NCBI RefSeq assembly: GCF_003311645.1
Contig: NZ_QEST01000182.1
Span: 1-50,955 of the forward strand
DNA length: 50,955 nt
From: Streptomyces sp. PT12
GTDB taxonomy: Bacteria > Actinomycetota > Actinomycetes > Streptomycetales > Streptomycetaceae
Direction: 5' to 3'
The notes under the pieces were generated by a model. That model did no database searches and was not told the origin of the DNA. It saw nothing but the letters and a program-made list of their open reading frames with translations. Shown here piece after piece: positions 8,792 through 17,250 of this stretch. Position numbers and translations under genes: made by a program. Numbering within the stretch: the stretch's first letter is position 1; the number at the start of each line of letters is the position of its first letter.

Positions 8792-9566
8792 TCACACGAC
8801 GCCGGTCAGGCCCGCCCGCGGCAGCTGCCGCAGCAGGTCGTCGATCAGCTCGGCAAGCGCCTCGAAGCCGGGGGCGACCGCGCTGTTGTTCTGCTGGTTC
8901 TGGGTGACCGTTCCGTTGTTCCAGGCGAGCTGGGCGCCCGACACCTCGGCGTTGAACACGGGGCCGTTGAAGTGGTTGACGACCGTGGGCGGGCGCTCGT
9001 CCGGCTCGGTGCTCGGTACGACCCGCAGCGAGGTGCGGAGCCCGACCAGGTCGACGCGCCCGTTGGCCTGCACGGCCGCGCCCCGCGTCCCGCGCACGGC
9101 GCAGTCCACCAGTCGGCCGCCGCACGCGTCGGCGAAGCGCGCCCCCGTCGCGGCGCAGCCGTGCAGGAACGGCTGGGCCTCCTTCCCCACGCCGAAGCCC
9201 AACGGCCCGCGCTCGGCCACCGCGCGCCTGAGCGTGGCACGGGCCTGGCCGAGTACCGACACCGCGGCGAGGTCGAAGTCGTGGAACGCCGCGTCGGTGA
9301 CGTCGGCCGTGGTGCCGCCGCCTCCCCAGATGTCCAGGCCCGCGGAGCAGCGCGCGACGCGGACCCCATCGAACACGGCCCTCGACTCGCCGAAGACCCG
9401 CAGCGCCGAGCTCGTCAGACCGCGGATGTCAAGGCGGGAGAAGCGGCCCCGGCGCGACCTCGACCACCGCGGCCCCACCCCGCCCTGCCGCCGCGGCGAG
9501 CGCGGAGGCGATGTCACGATGGGCCCGGCGGCCGCCCCGCGGCGCGACGACATACCTCGCGACCAT
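8792..9566 (-). pseudogene. Remnant of right-handed parallel beta-helix protein (internal deletion and frameshift)
   Basis: A good start lies at 9566 (GTGCGGGGAGG upstream) and reads MVARYVVAPRGGRRAHRDIA and about 25 more residues, then stops near 9435. The next frame continues with beta-helix repeats (SALRVFGESRAVFDGVRVA, then VTDAAFHDFDLAAVSVLGQA) to the stop at 8792. N-terminus and helix body are therefore in different frames, and the first coils expected between them are missing. The open frame that extends upstream to 9820 is read through non-homologous sequence and is probably not translated as such. The original was likely a pectin-lyase-fold repeat protein of unknown role. Confidence 0.55.
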
Positions 9567-9855
9567 GCCCACACCTCCCCGCACCGCTCACGCGGAGCCA
9601 CCCGCCGACGGTAGCCAAGGAGTTCGGGAAAGGCCGCTCCCATGATCGGCTGCCCCTCGACGTCGACGCCGTAGTGCCGGGCCAGCGTGGCCAGGCCGTG
9701 GTCATGGCCCTGGCCGACGGCGCGCAGCCGCCACGGGGGGCCGCGGGCCGGGCCGGACTCGCCGGGCGCGTTGGCGCGTTGGCGCCATCGCGGACGGAAG
9801 CGCACTGGTGTCCGAAACATCCTGGTTCACCTCACAGGCGTGATAATCTCGCCGC

Positions 9856-10482
9856 GTGGTCACGATGGGTGAGCGGCGAATCACCATGCGGGCGCGGGTT
9901 CTTGACGCCGTCTTCCGGCTGGTCGTTCGCCAGGGAGTGGCGGAGGTCTCGCTCCGCAAGGTCGCCGAGGAGTCCGGGGTCAACATCGGCTCGGTGCGGC
10001 ACTACTTCGGCAGCCACGAGGGGCTGATGGTCGCCGCCGTCGAAGAGGTCGGCGCCCGCATGGAGCGCAGGTTGAACGCCGTCGCGGCCTCGGCGGGCGA
10101 GAACGGGCCCGAGGCGGGGCGGCACGCCCTGCTCGAGGCGGTGGTCTCCGCCCTGCTGCCCCTCGCGCCCAGGGACAGGGCCGAGTTGATCGTGCTCGTG
10201 GAGTTCATCGGCGCGGCCAGGATCCGCCCGGAGTTCCGCGCGGTGGCCGAACGCATGGGCACGGACATGCGCCGAATACTGCGGGAGGCGCTGGGTGCGG
10301 CGGGGCTCGCCGACGGCGAGGTGGACGTGGAGGTGCTCGCCGCGCTGATCACGGGCCTCACGTTCGAACTCGTCCACCCCCACGGGGCGTCGGGCGCTCC
10401 CGACCCCCTCACCGTGCTCCGCCACCACCTCTCCCTCCCCGCCCTCGTCCCCGACCGTGTCAGGACACATCACCGCCTCTAG
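9856..10482 (+). CDS. TetR-family transcriptional regulator
   Basis: This 208-aa protein has an N-terminal TetR helix-turn-helix (residues about 12-58: ARVLDAVFRLVVRQGVAEVSL, then ESGVNIGSVRHYFGSHEGL). A helical ligand-binding domain follows. The start may be GTG at 9856 or ATG at 9865 and neither has a clear ribosome site. It lies 11 bp upstream of an MFS exporter gene on the same strand, the usual arrangement for a drug-efflux repressor acting on its own operon. Confidence 0.88.
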   Translation: MVTMGERRITMRARVLDAVFRLVVRQGVAEVSLRKVAEESGVNIGSVRHYFGSHEGLMVAAVEEVGARMERRLNAVAASAGENGPEAGRHALLEAVVSALLPLAPRDRAELIVLVEFIGAARIRPEFRAVAERMGTDMRRILREALGAAGLADGEVDVEVLAALITGLTFELVHPHGASGAPDPLTVLRHHLSLPALVPDRVRTHHRL

Positions 10483-10493
10483 GAGGCTCGGCC

Positions 10494-11753
10494 ATGCCCC
10501 GATGGCTGGTAGCGCTCGCCGTGGGAGCGCTGATCTTCTACACCGACGACTATGTGATCGCCGGCGTGCTCCCCGAGATCTCGGACGACCTCGGCGTCTC
10601 CGAGGGCGCCGGAGGGCAGTTGGTGACGGCGTTCTCCGTCACCGTCGCGCTGGCGGCCCCCGTGGCCGCGATCGCCACCGCACGCCTGCCCCGGCGCGGC
10701 GTGCTCACGGCGGCGGCGGCCGTCTTCACTGTCGCCAACGTCCTTGCCGCCGTGGCCGACAGCTATGGACCGCTGCTCTTCCTGCGGGTCGTCGCGGCCC
10801 TCGCCGCGGCCACCGCGACGCCCGCGCTGTTCGCCCTCGCCGCCCAACTCGCCCCGCCCGAGCGGATCGGACGCTATGTGGCGATCGTGGCGTTCGGCGT
10901 GACGGGCGCCATCGCGCTCGGCGTTCCGGCCGGGACCTGGATCGGCGGCACGCTCGGCTGGCGCGCGACGTTCGCCACCATGGCAGCGGCCGGTGCGCTC
11001 GTCGCGCTCGGCTTCGCCACGCAGCTGCCGCGGCGCGCAACGGGCGGATCGGCGCTGCCGCTGCGCTCGCAGCTGGTGATCCTGGCCCGCCCCGCGATCT
11101 CCCTGGGCCTCGCGGCGAACGTCGTGCTGATCCTCGGCTCGATGATGCTGCTGACCTATCTCGCGCCGTTCGCCGACGGGATCGCCTCGGCGGGGACGGG
11201 CGGCAGGACCGCGCTGTTCGCCGTCTCGGGCGTGGCGGGGATGGTGGGCATCTGGCTCGGCGGGCTCGCCACCGACGCGTGGGGCGCGGATCGCACGCTG
11301 GCCGTCGGCGTGGCCGCCTTCGTTTTCTCGATGGCCCTGTTCGCCGCGCTGTGGCAGGCTCGCCCGGTGCCCGTCGCGCTGCTCCTCCCGGTCGTCGCGG
11401 TGTGGGGCGCCGCGGCGTTCTGGAACTCTCCCGCGGTGCAGACGCGGCTGCACCTGCTCGCGGGGCCTGCCTCGACGCAGGCCCTGTCGCTGAACACCTC
11501 GGGCACCTATCTCGGCGTCGCCATGGGAGGGGCCATCGGCGGCGCCCTGCTCGACGCCTGGGGCCCGGCGCCGCTGCCGGTCGTCTCGGGCGCGGCGGGC
11601 CTCGTGGCCCTCGCCCTGCTGCGGCTGGCCGCGAGCCGCGGGACCCCGAACCCGGCATCGGCATTGACACCGGCATCGACGCCGACCCAGGGAACGGCGG
11701 ACGCGCCGCGCGCGGAGCTGCTCGACCCCGCGGATTCCAAGGAGGAGTCATAG
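10494..11753 (+). CDS. MFS transporter, drug-efflux type
   Basis: This 419-aa protein has about 12 hydrophobic segments. It starts directly with a helix containing FYTDDYVIAGVLPEI, the DHA1-type first-helix motif. A short Arg-containing loop follows the second helix. A polar Pro/Thr-rich tail of about 30 residues ends the protein. AGGAGG precedes the start. The stop codon TAG at 11751 overlaps the apparent start region of the following ABC-F gene. With the TetR and ABC-F neighbours it forms a probable export and self-protection unit. Confidence 0.9.
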   Translation: MPRWLVALAVGALIFYTDDYVIAGVLPEISDDLGVSEGAGGQLVTAFSVTVALAAPVAAIATARLPRRGVLTAAAAVFTVANVLAAVADSYGPLLFLRVVAALAAATATPALFALAAQLAPPERIGRYVAIVAFGVTGAIALGVPAGTWIGGTLGWRATFATMAAAGALVALGFATQLPRRATGGSALPLRSQLVILARPAISLGLAANVVLILGSMMLLTYLAPFADGIASAGTGGRTALFAVSGVAGMVGIWLGGLATDAWGADRTLAVGVAAFVFSMALFAALWQARPVPVALLLPVVAVWGAAAFWNSPAVQTRLHLLAGPASTQALSLNTSGTYLGVAMGGAIGGALLDAWGPAPLPVVSGAAGLVALALLRLAASRGTPNPASALTPASTPTQGTADAPRAELLDPADSKEES

Positions 11754-13381
11754 GCCACATCGAGCTCAACAGAGTGGGATACACGCTGCCCGGCGGGCGC
11801 GTGCTGCTCGACGAGGTCTCGTTCGACGTCGGCAACGGCTCGAAGACGGCGCTCATCGGCGCCAACGGTGCGGGCAAGAGCACCCTGCTGCGCTTGGTGA
11901 GGGGCGAGGAGCGGCCGCACAGCGGCACGGTCACCGTGGACGGCGAGCTGGGCGTGATGCCGCAGTTCATCGGCCGCGCCAAGGGCGGCACCACGGTGCA
12001 CGAGCTGCTGGTCTCGGCGGCTCCCCCCGCGGTCCGCGCGGCCTGCGCGGAGCTTGAGGCCGCCGAGCTCGCGATGATGGAGCGCGACGACGAGCCCACC
12101 CAGATGCGGTACGCCCACGCCATCGCGCGCTACGGGGACGCGGGCGGCTACGAGGCCGAGGTCGTGTGGGACCAGTGCTGCGTGGCCGCGTTGGGCCTGC
12201 CCTACGAGCGCGCCCGGTGGCGCGAGGCGCGCACGCTGTCGGGCGGCGAGCAGAAGCGGCTGGTCATCGAGGCGCTGCTGCGAGGCCCCACGCCGGTGCT
12301 GCTGCTCGACGAGCCCGACAACTACCTGGACGTGCCGGGGAAACGGTGGCTTGAGGAGGCGCTCGTCGAGACCGCCAAAACCGTGCTCCTCGTCTCCCAC
12401 GACCGCGAGCTGCTGACCCGGGTGCCGCAGCGGATCGTCACCCTGGAGCTCGGCGCCTCGGGAAACACCGCGTGGACGCACGGCGGCGCGTTCGGCACCT
12501 ATGGCCAGGCGCGCCGCCAGCGGTTCACGCGCCTCGAGGAGCTGCGGCGCCGCTGGGACGACGAGCACGCCAAGCTCAAGGCCCTGGTCACCACCTACAA
12601 GCAGAAGGCCGCCTACAACTCCGACATGGCCTCCCGATACCAGTCGGCGCGCACCAGGCTGCGGCGGTTCGAGGAGGCGGGGCCGCCTCAGCAGGTCCCC
12701 CGCGAGCAGAACCTGCGCATGCGGCTGCGCGGCGGCCGCACCGGCAGGCGCGCGCTGGTGTGCTCGCGGCTCGAACTCACCGGGCTCATGCGGCCGTTCG
12801 ACCTGGAGCTCTGGTACGGCGAACGCCTCGCCGTCCTGGGCTCCAACGGCTCGGGCAAGTCGCACTTCCTGCGGCTGCTCGCGGCAGCCGCGCCCCCGGT
12901 GGCGCACACGGGGGAGGCGCGGCTCGGCGCGCGGGTCGTCCCCGGGTGGTTCGCGCAGACGCACGAGCACCCGGAGTTCGCCGGGCGGACGCTGCTCGAC
13001 GTGCTGCACCGCGGCGAGGGGACGCGGGCCGGGCTGCCGCGCGAGGAGGCCAGCCGGGCGCTCGACCGCTATGGCCTCGCCGCCTCGGCCGAGCAGCTCT
13101 TCGACTCGCTCTCCGGCGGCCAGCAGGCGCGCTTCCAGATCCTGCTGCTCGAGCTCAGCGGGTGCACGATGCTGCTGCTCGACGAGCCCACCGACAATCT
13201 CGACCTCGTCTCCGCGGAGGCCCTCCAGGAGGCGCTCGACGCCTACGAGGGAACGATTCTCGCGGTCACCCACGACCGCTGGTTCGCCCGGGAGTTCGAT
13301 CGCTTTCTGGTCTTCTCCGGTGAAGGGCACGTGTACGAGTCGCCCGAGCCCGTATGGGAAGAAAAGCGCGTGGCGCGATAA
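11750..13381 (+). CDS. ABC-F family ATPase (translation factor/ribosome-protection type), apparent ATA start
   Basis: This frame of about 543 codons has two ABC domains and no membrane segments. The first has a P-loop GANGAGKST (residue about 37), a signature LSGGEQKRL (about 163) and LLLLDEPDNYLD (about 183). A charged linker (about 260-320) carries KLKALVTTYKQKAAYNSDM. The second has GSNGSGKSH (about 364), LSGGQQARF (about 454) and LLLLDEPTDNLD (about 475). These features define ABC-F proteins, which act on ribosomes. No ATG, GTG or TTG lies in frame near the ribosome site AAGGAGG at 11740. The codon at the expected place is ATA (11750-11752), overlapping the MFS stop. It may be an uncommon start or a mutated one. 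An antibiotic-resistance role is inferred from context only. Confidence 0.85.
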   Translation: MGHIELNRVGYTLPGGRVLLDEVSFDVGNGSKTALIGANGAGKSTLLRLVRGEERPHSGTVTVDGELGVMPQFIGRAKGGTTVHELLVSAAPPAVRAACAELEAAELAMMERDDEPTQMRYAHAIARYGDAGGYEAEVVWDQCCVAALGLPYERARWREARTLSGGEQKRLVIEALLRGPTPVLLLDEPDNYLDVPGKRWLEEALVETAKTVLLVSHDRELLTRVPQRIVTLELGASGNTAWTHGGAFGTYGQARRQRFTRLEELRRRWDDEHAKLKALVTTYKQKAAYNSDMASRYQSARTRLRRFEEAGPPQQVPREQNLRMRLRGGRTGRRALVCSRLELTGLMRPFDLELWYGERLAVLGSNGSGKSHFLRLLAAAAPPVAHTGEARLGARVVPGWFAQTHEHPEFAGRTLLDVLHRGEGTRAGLPREEASRALDRYGLAASAEQLFDSLSGGQQARFQILLLELSGCTMLLLDEPTDNLDLVSAEALQEALDAYEGTILAVTHDRWFAREFDRFLVFSGEGHVYESPEPVWEEKRVAR

Positions 13382-13674
13382 GGGCGGAGCGGAGAAACGC
13401 ATCTTCTGTTCGCCTTTATCCCGCTCGTGATAAAGCCCCGCTGACCCTCGGTGAGAATGGCTGGGCAAAGGTCGTTCCTGGGTAGCGGGACAACGCCGCC
13501 GACGGCGGCGCGCATGGCCGGAAAGCGCAGGTGAAGCCCCTCACGCGGCGCCTGAAGCCCGCGGTGGCCCTTGCCGGTGAACGGGCGATCGTGTTCCCTG
13601 AGAGAGGCGATGCGGTGAAATCCGCGCTCCCCGGGGGATCGTCGCGGCGGGACAGTCGGCGAAGGGATCGTGTT

Positions 13675-14739
13675 GTGAAGGCGTTGGTGCTTTCCGGCGG
13701 GCGTGGCACGCGCCTGCGGCCATTCACTCATACCTTGGCCAAACAATTGGTTCCGGTCGGCAACAAGCCGGTTCTCTTCCATGTGCTGGAAAGCATGGGC
13801 GCGGTGGGAATCACCGACATCGGCATCGTGGTGGGCGAGACGGGCAACGAGATCCGCGCCGCGGTCGGGGACGGCTCCCGCTTCGGCGCCGCGGTCACCT
13901 ATGTGCGGCAGGACGAGCCCCGCGGCCTTGCCCACGCCGTGGCGGCCGCCCGCGGCTTCCTCGGCGAGGACCCCTTCCTGCTGCACCTGGGCGACAACTT
14001 CATCGAGAACGGCGTCGCCAGGCTGCTCGACGGCTTCGAACGGCACGGCGGGGACGCCGAGTTACTGCTCGGCCGGGTGGCGGACCCGCGGGCCTACGGC
14101 GTGGCCGAGCGGACGCCGCTCGGGCGGGTCACCCGCCTGACCGAGAAGCCGTCAGCGCCGCGCAGCGATCTGGCGGTCATCGGCGCCTACGCCTTCACGG
14201 CCGCCGTGCACGAGCGGATCGACCGGCTGACGCCCTCGCGCAGGGGCGAGCTGGAGATCACCGACGCCGTGCAGGGCCTCGTGGACGGCGGCGCGCGGGT
14301 GTGGTCGACCGAGGTGGAGACGTTCTGGCGGGACACCGGCAGCGTCGCCGATGTCCTCGACGTCAACCGGCACCTGCTGGGGCGGATGGAGGCGCGCTGC
14401 GCCGGGTCGGTCGACGCCGAGAGCCGTCTGATCGGCCGGGTGGTCGTCGAGGAGGGCGCCGAGGTGACGTCTTCGCGCCTCGTCGGGCCGCTGCTCGTGG
14501 GCCGCAACTCGCGCGTGGCCGGGGCGTTCATCGGCCCTCACACCTCCATCGGGGAAGACTGCGCGGTCGTCGACAGCGGGATCGACCACTCGATCGTCCT
14601 GGACCGGGCCGTGGTCGAAGGGGCGGGCCGCATCACCGACTCGCTCATCGGCCGCGACAGCAGGGTCACCGGCACGGGCGCGCGGCAGGGCCATCGGGTG
14701 GTCATCGGCGACCACAGCACGGTGGGGATACCGGCATGA
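13675..14739 (+). CDS. rmlA: Glucose-1-phosphate thymidylyltransferase (long RmlA/StrD type)
   Basis: This 354-aa enzyme makes dTDP-glucose from glucose 1-phosphate and dTTP, the first step of deoxysugar formation. The nucleotidyltransferase signature is at the N-terminus (KALVLSGGRGTRLRPFTHT). FWRDTGSVADVLDVN and a C-terminal left-handed beta-helix (residues about 245-350) mark the long antibiotic-type form. I chose GTG 13675 because GAAGGGA lies upstream and this start gives the canonical N-terminus. A TTA leucine codon at 14062-14064 makes translation potentially dependent on the bldA tRNA. The stop overlaps the next gene by 4 bp. It opens the 13-gene sugar/nucleoside operon. Confidence 0.93.
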   Translation: MKALVLSGGRGTRLRPFTHTLAKQLVPVGNKPVLFHVLESMGAVGITDIGIVVGETGNEIRAAVGDGSRFGAAVTYVRQDEPRGLAHAVAAARGFLGEDPFLLHLGDNFIENGVARLLDGFERHGGDAELLLGRVADPRAYGVAERTPLGRVTRLTEKPSAPRSDLAVIGAYAFTAAVHERIDRLTPSRRGELEITDAVQGLVDGGARVWSTEVETFWRDTGSVADVLDVNRHLLGRMEARCAGSVDAESRLIGRVVVEEGAEVTSSRLVGPLLVGRNSRVAGAFIGPHTSIGEDCAVVDSGIDHSIVLDRAVVEGAGRITDSLIGRDSRVTGTGARQGHRVVIGDHSTVGIPA

Positions 14740-15749
14740 GGATCCTGGTCGTCGGGGGAGCCGGATTCATCGGCTCGACGTTCGTCAGGGCCGTGCTCGA
14801 AGGGCGGCTCCCGGCGTACGCGGGCGCGGCGGTGACCGTGCTCGACAAGCTCACCTACGCGGGGCGCCGCGCCAACCTCGGCGCTGTCGCCGACGCGCCA
14901 CGCTGCCGCCTGGTGCACGGGGACGTGTGCGACGCCGAGCTGGTGCGCGATGTCGTGCCGGGGCACGACCTCGTCCTGAACTTCGCCGCTGAGACCCATG
15001 TGGACCGTTCCATCCGCGACGCCTCGGCGTTCGCCAGGACCAACACCATGGGCGTGCAGACCCTGCTGCACCGCTGCCTCGAAGCGCGGGTGGGGCGGGT
15101 GGTGCAGGTCTCCACGGACGAGGTGTACGGCAGCATCGCGACCGGCGCGTGGGCCGAGGACGCGCCGCTGCGGCCCAACTCGCCCTACGCGGCGACCAAG
15201 GCGGGCGGCGACCTGATCGCGCTCGCGTTCGCCCGGACCCATCGGCTCCCGGTGAGCGTCACCCGCTGCTCGAACAACTACGGGCCCTACCAGTACCCGG
15301 AGAAGATCGTCCCGCTGTTCACCTGCCGCCTCCTGGACGGCCGCCCCGTGCCGCTGTACGGCGACGCGCTGCATGTGCGCGACTGGCTCCATGTGGACGA
15401 CCACGTCAGGGGCGTCGCGCTCGTGGCCGAACGCGGCCAGCCGGGCGAGGTCTACCACATCGCCGGGGGCGAGGAGCTGACCAACCACCAGCTGACGCGG
15501 GCGCTGCTCGACCTGTGCGGCGCGGGCTGGGACCGGGTGCGGCGCGTCGCCGACCGCAAGGGGCACGACCGGCGTTACGCGCTCGACTGCGCCAAGCTGC
15601 GGGCGCTCGGCTACGCGCCGCGGGTGCCGTTCGTGAAGGGGCTGGCCGAGACCGTGCGCTGGTACCGGGAGCACCGCTCCTGGTGGGAGCCGCTGATCAC
15701 GGGCGGGGCCGTCCACGGGGGAGCGATCGAGGAAGGAGCCGCCAGGTGA
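14736..15749 (+). CDS. rmlB: dTDP-glucose 4,6-dehydratase
   Basis: This 337-aa extended short-chain dehydrogenase has the NAD-binding motif GGAGFIGS (residues about 7-14) and FAAETHVDRSI. The catalytic DEVYG follows STDEVYG, and the YAATKAGGD motif holds the Tyr/Lys pair. The RCSNNYGPYQ stretch is typical of RmlB. It converts dTDP-glucose to dTDP-4-keto-6-deoxyglucose, the branch point to both sugars inferred here. It overlaps the upstream and downstream genes. No 3,5-epimerase follows it, so the products should keep the D configuration. Confidence 0.95.
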   Translation: MRILVVGGAGFIGSTFVRAVLEGRLPAYAGAAVTVLDKLTYAGRRANLGAVADAPRCRLVHGDVCDAELVRDVVPGHDLVLNFAAETHVDRSIRDASAFARTNTMGVQTLLHRCLEARVGRVVQVSTDEVYGSIATGAWAEDAPLRPNSPYAATKAGGDLIALAFARTHRLPVSVTRCSNNYGPYQYPEKIVPLFTCRLLDGRPVPLYGDALHVRDWLHVDDHVRGVALVAERGQPGEVYHIAGGEELTNHQLTRALLDLCGAGWDRVRRVADRKGHDRRYALDCAKLRALGYAPRVPFVKGLAETVRWYREHRSWWEPLITGGAVHGGAIEEGAAR

Positions 15750-16732
15750 TGCTCCGCATCCGCGAGGCGGAACGGGCCGACAGGCCGTTTGTCCGCCGCC
15801 TGTTCGACGAGGCGCTGGCGCCGCACTACGGCGGTGACCACCGGGCCCACGCCGACCGCGTCCTCGACGCCCACCTGGGCGGGGGACACGACAGACACGG
15901 GCACTTCTCGCTGCTCCAGCGGATGTTCCTGCTCGTCGAGCGGGAGGGGCGCAGCGGCCTGGTCCACGTCGTGTACAAGCGGCAGGGCACCGTCAAGATC
16001 AGCCCGCTGATCGTGGCCCCTGGCCACCGCAACGGCGGTGGCCGCGGCAGCGCGCTGCTGAGGGCGGCCGAGACGTTCGCCCTCGGGCACACGGCGCGGC
16101 AGATCTACTGCACCGTCGCCGAGACCAACGCCCCCGCCCTGCGGTTCTTCCGCGGCCACGGGTTCGTCGACGCGGGGTCGGCGGTCGGCCAGTACAAGCC
16201 CGATGTGCGGGAGTTCATGCTCTACAAGCCCCTCATCCCCGCCTCGCGCGAGGCGCCGGAGCGCGGGCCGCTGCGGCTGCGCGAGGTCGAGGACCGGGAC
16301 TGGCCCACGCTGCGGAAACTGGTGCTTGCCGCGTTCGCGCCGCACTGCGAGGGCGTGAACGACCGATGGGTGCAGTCGCTCGTCGACGGTCACGCCCGGC
16401 GGGCCGGGCGGGACGTCAACGCCAAGTTCAAGGACGTCCATGTCGTCGCCGACGAGCGGGACGAGGTGCGGGGCGTGGCCGCCACCGGGCCCAAGAAGGG
16501 CGGCTCGGTCAAGGTGATGCCGCTGTGCGCCGCGAGCGACGCCGCGTGGCGGACGCTGCTGCGCGAGCTGCCCGCGAGGGTGGGCGGGCCAGGCACCCGC
16601 CTCTACACCCACCAGGCGCCCGACGCGCGCTCCACCGCGGCGTTGCAGCGGCACGGTTGGCGGCTCGAAGGGCTCCTGCCGGGCGCCTACCACACCACCC
16701 AGAGCATGGCCCAGTGGGGCTATCTCACATGA
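15749..16732 (+). CDS. Tandem GNAT-fold acyltransferase-like protein
   Basis: This 327-aa protein contains two GNAT-like units. The first (residues about 3-150) has the acyl-CoA binding loop region VAPGHRNGGGRGSALL and the closing ETNAPALRFFRGHGFVDAG. The second (about 170-325) starts with LRLREVEDRDWPTLRKLV and ends with ARSTAALQRHGWRLEG. The second unit lacks an obvious R/Q-x-x-G-x-G/A loop and may be structural. The start may also be GTG at 15746. It sits inside the sugar/cytosine operon. In amicetin-like pathways acylation of cytosine N4 or an amino sugar is needed, so this is a candidate acyltransferase. That role is inference. Confidence 0.7.
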   Translation: MLRIREAERADRPFVRRLFDEALAPHYGGDHRAHADRVLDAHLGGGHDRHGHFSLLQRMFLLVEREGRSGLVHVVYKRQGTVKISPLIVAPGHRNGGGRGSALLRAAETFALGHTARQIYCTVAETNAPALRFFRGHGFVDAGSAVGQYKPDVREFMLYKPLIPASREAPERGPLRLREVEDRDWPTLRKLVLAAFAPHCEGVNDRWVQSLVDGHARRAGRDVNAKFKDVHVVADERDEVRGVAATGPKKGGSVKVMPLCAASDAAWRTLLRELPARVGGPGTRLYTHQAPDARSTAALQRHGWRLEGLLPGAYHTTQSMAQWGYLT

Positions 16733-16758
16733 GGGGCGCCAAAGGAGGGCGTGTGTCC

Positions 16759-17250
16759 ATGACGGAAGTGCGCAACGGAACGGGCGGCGGGCCAGGGGAG
16801 CCAGGGGAGCCCTCGGGGCCAGGGGGGCCGGGGGAGGCGTTCGACGCCTATGCCGCGCGCCTGTTCGCGTTCGTTCGCGAGCGCGCGTGGGAGGCGTTCG
16901 AGACCCCGAAGAACCTCGCGATGGCGCTCGGCGGCGAGTGCGGCGAGCTGCTCGCGGCGCTCCAGTGGCTCGGTGACGAGGAGATCGCCGCCCGGATGCG
17001 GCGCGATCCCGCGTTCCACGAGGCGGTGGCGTCCGAGCTGGCCGATGTCCTCAACTACCTGCTGCGGCTCGCCAGGCACCTGGACGTCGACCTGCTCGCG
17101 GCGGCCGGGCGCAAGCTGGAGCGCAACCGGGCCCGTTACCCCGTGGAACTGGCGCGCGGCACCGCGGCCACGTACACCGAGCTCGCGGCGGCGGCCGGGA
17201 ACGAGCCGCGGCCCGACGGGCGACCCGACGGGTGGCCCGATGGGCGGTGA
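16759..17250 (+). CDS. MazG-like nucleotide pyrophosphohydrolase
   Basis: This 163-aa all-alpha NTP-PPase has the metal-binding pair of the family, GGECGELLAALQW and ELADVLNYLLRLA. Members of this dCTP-pyrophosphatase/MazG group hydrolyse NTPs to NMP and pyrophosphate. The Gly/Pro-rich N-terminus (residues 10-35) and the repetitive RPDGRPDGWPDGR tail are low complexity. AAAGGAGGG precedes GTG 16753 and ATG 16759, so either start is possible. Placed beside a CMP N-glycosidase-like gene, the likely role is CTP to CMP, feeding free cytosine release. Substrate preference is inferred. Confidence 0.8.
   Translation: MTEVRNGTGGGPGEPGEPSGPGGPGEAFDAYAARLFAFVRERAWEAFETPKNLAMALGGECGELLAALQWLGDEEIAARMRRDPAFHEAVASELADVLNYLLRLARHLDVDLLAAAGRKLERNRARYPVELARGTAATYTELAAAAGNEPRPDGRPDGWPDGR

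Noticed and set aside
10457-13381. A 974-codon open frame joining sequence before the MFS gene to ABC-F
   Set aside because: The first 430 codons are Arg/Ala-rich out-of-frame reading of the MFS gene; only the part from about 11750 has protein-family motifs.
13382-13674. Extended N-terminus of the thymidylyltransferase from 13531
   Set aside because: The 48 extra codons are Arg/Pro-rich and unlike the family, while GTG 13675 has a ribosome site and gives the canonical first strand.
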